Origin: Acidobacteriota bacterium
Lineage (GTDB): Bacteria > Acidobacteriota > Thermoanaerobaculia > Gp7-AA8
Reading direction: 5' to 3'
Assembly (NCBI GenBank): GCA_003223695.1
Contig: QHVY01000090.1
Location: 1 to 12,548, forward strand
DNA: 12,548 nucleotides
Made by a program: the position numbers and the translations under genes. Of the stretch, positions 6,870-12,548 are shown piece by piece; the stretch's first letter is position 1, and each line of letters starts with the position of its first letter. A model generated the notes under the pieces. That model saw only the letters and a program-made list of their open reading frames with translations. It had not been told where the DNA came from and did not search any database.

Positions 6870-6929
6870 TCACCACAGAGAGGCAGAGGTCACAGAGATG
6901 TCTCTGTGCTCTATGTGCCTTTGTGGTGA
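6870..6929. repeat. long imperfect CACAGAG-type palindrome
   Basis: Two 29-base arms (6870-6898 and 6901-6929) separated by 2 bases are imperfect inverted repeats: both ends match exactly (TCACCACA outside, CACAGAGA inside) and the middle has mismatches and shifted pairings. The element lies 1 base beyond the stop of the small membrane protein gene and about 55 bases upstream of the regulator start. Similar CACCACAGAG/CACAGAG palindromes recur in intergenic DNA of several environmental phyla. It may act as a terminator for the 92-residue gene, although no T-run follows. Confidence 0.6.
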
Positions 6930-6930
6930 A

Positions 6931-7209
6931 TCATCGCAGCCGCAGCAGCGGCGGAAGAAGAATCGCCACCGGTACGACGACGGCCAGAAAAACGATGCTC
7001 CAGAAAATCGCGCCGTGCCAGTCCAGCAATCGCCGTGAACGCGTCAGCAGGAGCAGTCCGATGACGGCACCTGCGGCTGAGGCGTATGCACCATTTCGAT
7101 CGTGAAAGTGGCGGCCGAAAAACAGCAGGCCGAGCAATCCGAAGTCGATCAGATACGCTCCGATGAAAAGTTCAAGGTTGCCGGCGATCGTTCGATAATG
7201 GCTGCTCAT
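6931..7209 (-). CDS. small hypothetical membrane protein with three transmembrane segments
   Basis: A 92-residue protein not recognised as a named family. Three hydrophobic segments are visible: about 12-32 (LELFIGAYLIDFGLLGLLFFG), about 40-56 (GAYASAAGAVIGLLLL) and about 67-89 (AIFWSIVFLAVVVPVAILLPPL), with basic stretches between (RSRR at 57-60) and a basic C-terminus. It is probably an inner-membrane protein. The ATG is the only sensible start and lies just 2 bases from the divergent parC ATG, so neither gene has room for a normal leader between them; no Shine-Dalgarno precedes this one. The hydrophobic pattern argues that it is real and not a shadow. Confidence 0.6.
   Translation of the reverse strand: MSSHYRTIAGNLELFIGAYLIDFGLLGLLFFGRHFHDRNGAYASAAGAVIGLLLLTRSRRLLDWHGAIFWSIVFLAVVVPVAILLPPLLRLR
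7171..7199 (+). promoter_or_regulatory. possible parC promoter inside the divergent small gene
   Basis: GATAAT at 7194-7199 is a good -10 match and lies 12 bases before the parC ATG at 7212, implying a leader of about 5-6 bases. The hexamer 17 bases upstream (TTCAAG, 7171-7176) matches the -35 consensus poorly. parC has no Shine-Dalgarno, and an in-frame stop at 7164-7166 with no start codon between rules out a longer protein, so a nearly leaderless transcript is plausible. Confidence 0.3.
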
Positions 7210-7211
7210 TT

Positions 7212-9530
7212 ATGGCCGCACGCAAGCGTACCGATCAACTGACACTGAAGTCACCTCCACCCCAGCCGCCACCCGACGTCGAGCAGACTCCCGTCGCGCA
7301 ATTCGCGCGCAAGGCGTATCTCGACTATTCAATGTACGTCATCCTCGACCGCGCGCTGCCGCATATCGCGGATGGTCTGAAGCCCGTGCAGCGGCGAATC
7401 ATCTACGCGATGTCGGAGCTCGGCCTCAGCGCAACGGCGAAATTCAAGAAATCCGCGCGCACCGTCGGCGACGTCATCGGCAAATTTCATCCGCACGGCG
7501 ACTCCGCCTGCTACGAGGCGATGGTCTTGCTGGCGCAGCCGTTCTCGATGCGTTATGCGCTCATCGAAGGGCAGGGAAACTGGGGCTCGCCTGACGATCC
7601 GAAATCGTTCGCCGCGATGCGTTACACCGAGTCGCGCCTCACGAGGTTCGCACAGACGCTCTTGTCGGAGCTCGAGCAGGGGACGACCGAGTGGGGTCCG
7701 AATTTCGACGGCACGCTGCGCGAGCCCCGGCTGCTGCCATCGCGATTGCCTCACGTCCTGCTCAACGGCGCGTCGGGCATCGCTGTCGGCATGGCTACCG
7801 ACATTCCGTCGCACAACGTACTCGAGGTCGTCAATGCGTGCATTGAGCTGCTCGACAATCCGGACGCCAATATCGCACAAATTACCAAGCATATTAAAGG
7901 TCCAGATTTTCCCACAGACGCTGAGATCATTACTCCGCTGGCGGAAATTCGGGACATGTACAAAACCGGAAACGGCTCCATCCGCCAGCGCGCGCGATGG
8001 GAAATCGAGGACGGGGACATCGTCATCACCGCGCTTCCGTTTCAGGTGTCCGGCTCGAAAGTCCAGCAGCAAATCGCGCAACAGATGAACGCCAAGAAAC
8101 TTCCGATGGTGGAAGACATTCGCGACGAGTCGGATCACGAGAATCCGACACGCATTGTTCTCGTGCCGCGCTCGAACCGGGTTGATGTCGAAGAGCTGAT
8201 GGCTCATCTCTTCGCCACGACGGAGCTCGAACGCACCTACCGCGTAAACATGAACATGATCGGCACCGATGGCCGTCCGCGCCTCTTCACACTGAAGGAA
8301 CTGCTGCTGGAGTGGCTCGATTTCCGAATCGACACCGTTCGCCGGCGGCTGCAGCATCGCTACGATCAGGTTAACTCGCGGCTGCACATTCTCGACGGAT
8401 ACCTGATCGCCTATTTGAATATCGATGAAGTCATCAAAATCATCCGCCGCGAGGACGAGCCGAAGCCGGTGCTGATGCGCCGGTTCAAGCTCTCCGATCC
8501 CCAGGCCGAAGCGATCCTCGAGCTCAAGCTGCGCTACCTCAACAAACTCGAAGAGGTGCAAATCCGCGGCGAACAGTCACGGCTCTCAGAGGAGCGGACG
8601 AGCCTCGAGAAAATTCTGGGGTCGAAAGCGCGGCTGCGCAAGCAGACTCGCGAAGAGCTTCTGCGCGATGCCGAGGAATTCGGCGACCGGCGGCGATCTC
8701 CGATTGTGGAGCGCGAAGCGGCGAAGGCACTCGATGCGACGGCGCTCATTCCGTCGGAACCGGTGACTGTGGTCCTATCCGAAAAAGGATGGATTCGCGC
8801 GGGCAAAGGTCACGACATCGATCCAAACGCGCTGCAGTATCGAGGTGGGGACGCCTTCCTGCACGCCGCGCACGGGCGCAGCAATCAGTTGGCGGTTCTG
8901 CTCGATTCAACCGGTCGAACGTATGCGCTGCCGGCCCACGAGCTGCCGTCAGCGAAGGGTCACGGTGAGCCGCTGACCGCGTTTCTCACTCCAGCTCCCG
9001 GTGCAACATTCACCGGCGTCATGATGGGCGATCCGAACGAGCTCTGGCTGCTCACGACTGAGGACGGCTACGGCTTCGTTGCGCGGCTCGAGGATCTGAT
9101 CACCGATCGCAAAGCGGGGAAGACCGTCGTGAACGTCAATGAGGGCGCGACGACGCTCCGACCGCAGCGCGTGTTCGATGTCGATCGCGATCGCGTTGCC
9201 GCGGCGACCAGCGAAGGCAAGCTGCTGCTGTTCCCGGTTAGCGAGCTGCCGCAGCTCGCGCGTGGCAAGGGCGTGCAGACGATCAAGATTCATCGCACGC
9301 CGATCGCGCCGGAAAAGGTCGTCAGCACCGCCGTCGTCCCCGGGGACGGAACGCTGGTCGTTCATGCGGGCAAACGCTTCACGAATCTGAAACCGTCCGA
9401 TCTCGAGTCGTACGTCGGCAAGCGCGCGCAGCGCGGACTGAAGCTGCCGCGCGGATTTCAGAACGTTACGTTGATCCGCGTCTTCGCTGACCGCGAGCCG
9501 CGCACCACGAGCGGCGAGTTGGTGATGTGA
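7212..9530 (+). CDS. parC: DNA topoisomerase IV subunit A
   Basis: A 772-residue breakage-reunion subunit, collinear with E. coli ParC (752 residues) from FARKAYLDYSMYVILDRALP onward. After a proline-rich, variable N-terminal tail of about 28 residues come the winged-helix and tower domains. The catalytic tyrosine is Tyr138 in MRYTES; the quinolone-determining region reads HPHGDSACYE with Ser98 and Glu102, the wild-type residues at the E. coli Ser80/Glu84 positions. RDESDHENPTR, NLNMIG-like NMNMIGTDGRP and LNIDEVIKIIRREDEPKP are also conserved. The C-terminal DNA-binding beta-pinwheel begins near residue 515 (PSEPVTVVLS, GKGHDID). With ParE it forms the chromosome-decatenating A2B2 enzyme. 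It lies about 2.1 kb from parE with minus-strand genes between. lspA overlaps its stop by 4 bases. GyrA is unlikely: no GQxGxxRR-type GyrA box was seen and the similarity to ParC is strong throughout. Confidence 0.96.
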   Translation: MAARKRTDQLTLKSPPPQPPPDVEQTPVAQFARKAYLDYSMYVILDRALPHIADGLKPVQRRIIYAMSELGLSATAKFKKSARTVGDVIGKFHPHGDSACYEAMVLLAQPFSMRYALIEGQGNWGSPDDPKSFAAMRYTESRLTRFAQTLLSELEQGTTEWGPNFDGTLREPRLLPSRLPHVLLNGASGIAVGMATDIPSHNVLEVVNACIELLDNPDANIAQITKHIKGPDFPTDAEIITPLAEIRDMYKTGNGSIRQRARWEIEDGDIVITALPFQVSGSKVQQQIAQQMNAKKLPMVEDIRDESDHENPTRIVLVPRSNRVDVEELMAHLFATTELERTYRVNMNMIGTDGRPRLFTLKELLLEWLDFRIDTVRRRLQHRYDQVNSRLHILDGYLIAYLNIDEVIKIIRREDEPKPVLMRRFKLSDPQAEAILELKLRYLNKLEEVQIRGEQSRLSEERTSLEKILGSKARLRKQTREELLRDAEEFGDRRRSPIVEREAAKALDATALIPSEPVTVVLSEKGWIRAGKGHDIDPNALQYRGGDAFLHAAHGRSNQLAVLLDSTGRTYALPAHELPSAKGHGEPLTAFLTPAPGATFTGVMMGDPNELWLLTTEDGYGFVARLEDLITDRKAGKTVVNVNEGATTLRPQRVFDVDRDRVAAATSEGKLLLFPVSELPQLARGKGVQTIKIHRTPIAPEKVVSTAVVPGDGTLVVHAGKRFTNLKPSDLESYVGKRAQRGLKLPRGFQNVTLIRVFADREPRTTSGELVM

Positions 9531-10021
9531 GGCGGCAAGTAGAGCTGCTTCTGCTCATCGTTCTGTTGATTGCCGTCGATCAGCGGACGAAGGCGATCGC
9601 GCGCGCCAGGCTCGCTGCCGATTCGCCTCGCCATTTCGGCATCCTGACGCTGCTGTACACAACGAATGCCGGCGCATTTTTGAGTATCGGCTCCAATCTG
9701 CCGCGTGGTTTGCGGACCACCATCTTCGACGTCGTCGTGGCCATCGCCCTCGGCGCCGCGGCAATCGTTCTCTTTCGAGGAGGCGTGCATTCACGATCCG
9801 ACGAGGTGGCGCTCGCGCTCATCCTCGCCGGTGGCGTGGGCAATCTGATCGATCGATTGCGCTTCGCCGGCCGGGTCACAGATTTTCTTTATCTCTCAGC
9901 GGGCCCGCTGCACACAGGCGTGTTCAATGTCGCCGATATGGCGATCACGCTTGGCATCCTGTGGCTCGCTGTCTCGTGGGGAGTTGCGAGTTTCCACGCT
10001 ACAAGGAGGAGATTATCTTGA
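9527..10021 (+). CDS. lspA: lipoprotein signal peptidase (signal peptidase II)
   Basis: A 164-residue inner-membrane aspartic peptidase that removes the signal peptide from prolipoproteins after lipidation. It starts at a GTG that overlaps the parC stop as GTGA, a typical sign of translational coupling. The expected landmarks are all present: VDQRTK at 17-22 after the first transmembrane helix, TNAGAF at 46-51, GNLIDR at 105-110, catalytic Asp119 in RVTDFL and catalytic Asp137 in FNVADMAI. Four transmembrane helices are visible, and a short basic tail (RRR at 160-162) ends the protein. Length is normal for the family. Its presence means the organism makes lipoproteins. Overlap with parC suggests a shared transcript. 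Confidence 0.95.
   Translation: MRRQVELLLLIVLLIAVDQRTKAIARARLAADSPRHFGILTLLYTTNAGAFLSIGSNLPRGLRTTIFDVVVAIALGAAAIVLFRGGVHSRSDEVALALILAGGVGNLIDRLRFAGRVTDFLYLSAGPLHTGVFNVADMAITLGILWLAVSWGVASFHATRRRLS
10003..10020 (+). promoter_or_regulatory. strong Shine-Dalgarno without a lasting reading frame
   Basis: AAGGAGGAG at 10003-10011 is followed 6 bases later by TTG (10018-10020), an ideal spacing, inside the last codons of lspA. The frame from that TTG ends after four codons at TGA (10030-10032). It may be a chance match, the trace of a lost gene start, or a tiny leader peptide ahead of the coiled-coil gene at 10054. Confidence 0.2.
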
Positions 10022-10053
10022 CCGCTTCGTGATGCCGAGGTACGGTTGAGAAA

Positions 10054-10353
10054 GTGACGAACGAGGAGTTGCTGGCGGCAATCAACCGGCGGTTCGATGA
10101 GGTCGAGCGCCGATTTGAAGGGAACGACCGCCGCTGGGAAGCCAACGACCGCCGATGGGAAGCCAATAACAGCCGCTGGGACGAATACCGCCGTCACGTC
10201 GACGTCAGGTTTGAAGGCGTTCATGACGAAATACAACGCCTTGCAGAAGTAGTAGCGCTCGTCGACGAGAAACTGGAACGGTTTCGCTCTGAAACGGCGG
10301 AAAATTTCGTGGAGGTCCGAGAGCGGCTCACACTTCTTGAATCAAGACGATGA
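10054..10353 (+). CDS. small coiled-coil protein with tandem NDRRWEA heptads
   Basis: A 99-residue, highly charged protein starting at GTG; an in-frame stop at 10030-10032 limits any extension, and the ribosome binding site is poor. It has no signal peptide or membrane segment. Phe and Trp recur every seven residues (RRFDEVERRFE, NDRRWEA twice, NNSRWDE), followed by a more classic coiled coil (IQRLAEVVALVDEKLERF) to the end. The heptads are tandem copies at DNA level too. Short proteins of this kind are common next to unrelated genes in many bacteria and have no settled function; an oligomerising or scaffolding role is inference. It follows lspA by 32 bases on the same strand and ends 1 base short of the stop of the convergent propeller gene. 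Confidence 0.65.
   Translation: MTNEELLAAINRRFDEVERRFEGNDRRWEANDRRWEANNSRWDEYRRHVDVRFEGVHDEIQRLAEVVALVDEKLERFRSETAENFVEVRERLTLLESRR
10123..10185 (+). repeat. three tandem 21-bp repeats encoding heptads
   Basis: Three consecutive 21-base units (10123-10143, 10144-10164, 10165-10185). The first two differ at one base; the third is more diverged. Each encodes one heptad of the coiled-coil protein (NDRRWEA, NDRRWEA, NNSRWDE). Recent in-frame duplication is the simple reading; copy number may vary between strains. Confidence 0.8.
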
Positions 10354-10354
10354 G

Positions 10355-11275
10355 CTACGGCACCCAGGCCATTCCATCCAGATCCTTGCCCGTGGCCAAG
10401 GAGCCGGTGATCGTCAACGTATCGAGATCGAGCACGGCCACTTTTCCGGCGTTGCTGCACGCGATGAACGCGCGTTTGCCATCCGGGGCAATGAGAATTC
10501 CTTCCGGTCCTGCATCCGTGTCGATCTTCCTGACGAGTTGCTTCGTCGCGGCGTCGTACACGATCACTTGATTCGACGGTGGATCCGAGATCAGCACGCG
10601 CTTGCCGTCGCGGGTGAATTTCACGCGATTGGCCGTCTTCGTTCCTATGGTCACTGTCTGGACGACTTTGTCTGCTGCGGTATCAATGATTGAGAGCGCG
10701 CCGTCACCGCGGTGTGCGACCCAGATCTCGTGTCCATCGGGCGAAAGATCGATGCCCTCCGGCCCCTTTCCCACCGCGATCTGTTTCACGCCGATCACCC
10801 TCGGCGCTGCGCTGAGATTGATGACGCTCACCGAGTCCGAGCCGATATTTGCCGTGTAGATTTTTTTCTCGTCCGGCGTGACGACGAGCATGTGGGTGAC
10901 ATTGGCGTCGCTGCCGCAGATCCAATCGATGGCGCCGCTCGCGACGTCATAGCGCGCGATTACGTGGCTTCCCTCGGCTGTGAAGTAAATGTGCGAGCCG
11001 ATGGCAAACGTGCCGTGCGGTCGCAGCAGGGGAATCTTCAGCCGCTGCTCTTTCCGGTCAGCTATAGTAAGTATTGATATAGTGCTTCCGGGCTCCGGAC
11101 CCGTGCCGTAATTGGCGACAAGCGCGACACGGCCGTCGGTCGACACGGCCACCTCGTGTGGCGCGTTTCCCGTCGGAACCTTCGCAATGACTTGCAGAGA
11201 AGTAGGATCGACGAACGCGAGAGTCGAATCGCCTTTGTTGAGGACGAGCAGAGTTGCCAGCAGCAGATGCGTCAT
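10355..11275 (-). CDS. YVTN/YncE-type beta-propeller repeat protein
   Basis: A 306-residue protein built of repeated propeller blades of the YVTN type, each with a G..P.G....PDG or similar turn and a closing VIN or IID strand: GNAPHEVAVSTDGRVALVAN near 36-55, GPEGIDLSPDGHEIWVAH, and GPEGILIAPDGKRAFIAC near the end. Proteins of this family are usually exported and bind ligands or partners; some have lactonase-like folds, but no catalytic residues can be assigned here. The start is constrained: an in-frame TGA (11282-11284) lies two codons before the ATG. The result is an unusually short hydrophobic leader (MTHLLLATLLVL) that runs straight into the first propeller strand (LNKGDSTLAFVD), with no clear signal cleavage site, so the 5' end may be truncated. 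A palindrome with a T-run lies within 15 bases of the ATG. The gene is convergent with the coiled-coil gene. Confidence 0.8.
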   Translation of the reverse strand: MTHLLLATLLVLNKGDSTLAFVDPTSLQVIAKVPTGNAPHEVAVSTDGRVALVANYGTGPEPGSTISILTIADRKEQRLKIPLLRPHGTFAIGSHIYFTAEGSHVIARYDVASGAIDWICGSDANVTHMLVVTPDEKKIYTANIGSDSVSVINLSAAPRVIGVKQIAVGKGPEGIDLSPDGHEIWVAHRGDGALSIIDTAADKVVQTVTIGTKTANRVKFTRDGKRVLISDPPSNQVIVYDAATKQLVRKIDTDAGPEGILIAPDGKRAFIACSNAGKVAVLDLDTLTITGSLATGKDLDGMAWVP

Positions 11276-11283
11276 GTCAGGTC

Positions 11284-11370
11284 AAAAACTCCGAGCGAAG
11301 CGAGGAGTCAACCGCGGCATGTCGGAGAAGCGCATGCCGCGCCTCGGCTGATTCCTCGCTGGCGCTCGGA
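11284..11370 (-). terminator. long palindromic element with T-run downstream of the FRG gene
   Basis: The outer arms TCCGAGCG (11290-11297) and CGCTCGGA (11363-11370) and the inner arms CGCGGCATG (11313-11321) and CATGCCGCG (11333-11341) build a long imperfect hairpin, with AGCGAGGA/TCCTCGCT in between. Reading the minus strand, it begins 6 bases after the FRG gene stop and ends in AGTTTTT (11290-11284), the form of an intrinsic terminator. The GAGCGAAGCGAGGA core resembles dispersed repeats seen in environmental genomes; spread as a repeat element is inference. Confidence 0.6.
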
Positions 11371-11376
11371 ATTAAA

Positions 11377-12150
11377 TCATTTCCTCGTCGTGAAATATCG
11401 TTTCAGCCACTGCGACAAGCCATCGAGCCCGGGGAAGAGCACGCGCTCGGTGATGTTGGCCTGATCGAGCTTGTCGCGTACTTCCCACTTCAGATTGGCG
11501 GGGATGATGATGCGGCGATAGAGCGATTCGCGCCCTTTGAGCAATTCTTCCAGCGAGAGTTTTGGGCTCGACGGAAGAGAAAAGAGCGCGAACTGATTGA
11601 CGATTCGTTCGTCGAGTGAGGGCGGTTCGAAGAACAGCAAAAAATCGCCGCCGAGGGCATCGAAGTCGTCGAGAGAGGTGGCGACACGGTTGAGCATTTC
11701 CGTCGTGAAGATGTTGGCGTTATCGCTCTTCAAAATTTCGCGAAGCGGCGGAGGCAACAGCTCGTTCGTCTTCTGATAATCGACGCACCAGAGTGCGCCG
11801 TCGTCGTTGAAATCGCGGAAGTTCTCGGTGGCGAAGTGCATCGCCACGTACGGCGAATAGGACCAGTCGAGCAGCCGCGTTGGCAGGCCGTGATGTTTGG
11901 CGAGCGAGAGCCAGTTCCACACCCAGTCGCCGTGCACAGCGCTCTCCACCGCATACTTGCGAAAGCTCGTCAGCAGATGCTTCTCGTGCGCGACGAAAGC
12001 GCCAGTCTGCAGACTGGTATCGAGCGTATGAGAGACGCGCGGAACGCCGCGAAAAACGAACGACGACCGAAAGCGCTGGATGCGCGGCCGCCAGGAGTCC
12101 GTGAAAACCGCCTCCTGCAACTCGATCCAACTGGCGACCCGGACATCCAT
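11377..12150 (-). CDS. FRG domain-containing protein
   Basis: A 257-residue cytoplasmic protein of the FRG family. It has the name-giving motif Phe33-Arg34-Gly35 in FVFRGVPR, the family core AKHHGLPTRLLDWSYSPYVA at 84-103, the later SLDERIVNQFALFS segment (178-191), and a C-terminal FPGLDGLSQWLKRYF (239-253), which together span a complete family member. No signal peptide or transmembrane segment is seen. The biochemical function of FRG proteins is not established; they often sit in variable accessory regions, and the repeats and transposase remnant next to this one agree with that. It has no obvious partner gene here. The ATG at 12150 lacks a Shine-Dalgarno, and its leader contains a hairpin (12155-12187). 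The downstream palindrome probably ends its transcript. Confidence 0.85.
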   Translation of the reverse strand: MDVRVASWIELQEAVFTDSWRPRIQRFRSSFVFRGVPRVSHTLDTSLQTGAFVAHEKHLLTSFRKYAVESAVHGDWVWNWLSLAKHHGLPTRLLDWSYSPYVAMHFATENFRDFNDDGALWCVDYQKTNELLPPPLREILKSDNANIFTTEMLNRVATSLDDFDALGGDFLLFFEPPSLDERIVNQFALFSLPSSPKLSLEELLKGRESLYRRIIIPANLKWEVRDKLDQANITERVLFPGLDGLSQWLKRYFTTRK

Positions 12151-12154
12151 GTTG

Positions 12155-12187
12155 GCGAAGGTTAGCAGTTAACAGGTAACCCTTCGC
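12155..12187. repeat. hairpin directly upstream of the FRG gene
   Basis: GCGAAGGTTA (12155-12164) pairs with TAACCCTTCGC (12177-12187), leaving one bulged base and a 12-base loop that itself contains the palindrome GTTAAC. It ends 4 bases from the FRG ATG on the minus strand, so it could be an operator or a structured leader. Function is not shown. Confidence 0.4.
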
Positions 12188-12245
12188 AGGCGATCCCGCA
12201 CGCCCCGATCGTTAGCAGTTAACGGTTAACGGGTTAACGGTCAAC
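12161..12245. repeat. GTTAAC-rich direct repeats
   Basis: GTTAGCAGTTAAC occurs twice (12161-12173 and 12211-12223). The second copy continues as a short array of GTTAAC at 12218, 12225 and 12233, then GTCAAC at 12240, at 7-8 base spacing. Between the copies (12181-12210) nothing is recognised. It looks like an intergenic minisatellite; a tandem binding-site array is the alternative. Confidence 0.6.
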
Positions 12246-12297
12246 CTTTCGCACCATGAAGCATCCGCGCCCGCATTCGCGCCGGCGGTCCGCCCCG

Positions 12298-12548
12298 TTA
12301 GCGGCGATGTCCCTCTTTCCGTTGAATGACGACGATGGTCCCATTGAAGTTAGGCGATCTTGTGTTTGTCAGACAATGCCGGTGCAATTCGTCCTCCAGG
12401 GCAGCAAGAAAACGAGGAAGATGGCGATATCCCTTGAGCCGGAAGCGGTTCTGTGCTTCAAGCAATGCGGTTGCAACCCACCGCACGACCATGGTTCCGG
12501 TGCGCCATCTCTTGACGTTTCAGGTGATCCGTCGAATCGATCCCTCGC
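12298..12548 (-). pseudogene. IS256/mutator-like transposase, C-terminal remnant with in-frame stop
   Basis: The frame entering from the right edge reads EGSIRRIT, a TGA at 12520-12522, then NVKRWRTGTMVVRWVATALL and EAQNRFRLKGYRHLPRFLAAL, ending at TAA (12298). This matches the C-terminal pattern of one group of IS256/mutator transposases (..RRVTRNVKRWR.G.MVLRWVA..LL.A...FRR.KGYR..P.L..AL). The TGA falls where Arg is usual, so one CGA-to-TGA change explains it. If translated from the downstream ATG at 12492, only 64 residues would be made, without a catalytic DDE domain. The last 30 or so residues are not recognised. The rest of the element lies beyond the window and no terminal inverted repeat could be identified. 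The family name comes from recall of the motif, not a search. Confidence 0.6.

Noticed and set aside
6870..6929. CRISPR-like repeat
   Set aside because: It is one palindrome with two arms, not repeats separated by unique spacers; no cas genes are present.
7329..8561. Minus-strand open frame of 410 codons across parC
   Set aside because: It lies wholly inside parC on the opposite strand, has no recognisable domains and an unnatural residue mix; it is a codon-bias shadow of a confidently identified gene.
7212..9530. Quinolone-resistance mutation in parC
   Set aside because: Ser98 and Glu102, the usual mutated sites, carry the wild-type residues.
11062..11085. AT-rich patch (TATAGTAAGTATTGATATAG) as a promoter
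   Set aside because: It lies inside the propeller coding sequence, encodes an ordinary beta-strand (ISILTIAD) and has no -35 partner; best explained as local rare-codon use.

Overview
The window looks like chromosomal sequence from a moderately GC-rich, Gram-negative environmental bacterium. Reasons: diderm-type export (lipoprotein signal peptidase plus several Sec signal peptides), topoisomerase IV subunits close to the E. coli ParE/ParC type, GTG and TTG starts, few strong ribosome binding sites, and many intergenic palindromic repeats. A choice-of-anchor P protein, twin secreted subtilases and CACAGAG-type palindromes fit something like an Acidobacteriota genome, but this placement is inference with low confidence. 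No rRNA, tRNA, CRISPR array or phage module was seen.

Layout. (a) 1-745, minus strand: 5' part of an STT3/AglB-like GT-C membrane glycosyltransferase that runs off the left edge and carries a compound palindrome inside its coding sequence. (b) 809-5063, plus strand: two adjacent secreted subtilisin-family proteases sharing all six mature cysteines, then topoisomerase IV subunit B (parE) only 2 bases after the second. (c) 5094-7209, minus strand: a secreted choice-of-anchor P protein, preceded by a LuxR-type regulator with a degenerate receiver domain, preceded by a small three-helix membrane protein. (d) 7212-10353, plus strand: topoisomerase IV subunit A (parC), lspA overlapping it by 4 bases, and a small coiled-coil protein with tandem heptads. 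(e) 10355-12150, minus strand: a YVTN-type beta-propeller protein and, upstream, an FRG-domain protein, separated by a long palindrome that ends in a T-run. (f) 12151-12548: GTTAAC-rich repeats and the 3' end of an IS256-like transposase pseudogene.

How the genes fit together. parE and parC encode the two halves of the decatenase and lie about 2.1 kb apart with a minus-strand block between them. lspA is probably translationally coupled to parC. The LuxR-like regulator lies just upstream of the anchor-P gene on the same strand, and that gene's ribosome binding site can pair with an upstream anti-Shine-Dalgarno arm, so a regulator-plus-secreted-protein unit with translational control is plausible.

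The points most worth a second look are the loss of the middle aspartate in the ParE TOPRIM DxDxD motif (Ala492), the sequestrable ribosome binding site at 6084-6135, the paired six-cysteine secreted subtilases abutting parE, the palindrome inside the STT3-like gene, and the palindrome/terminator against the 5' end of a propeller gene that seems to lack a normal signal peptide. No clearly new multi-gene system can be claimed from sequence alone.
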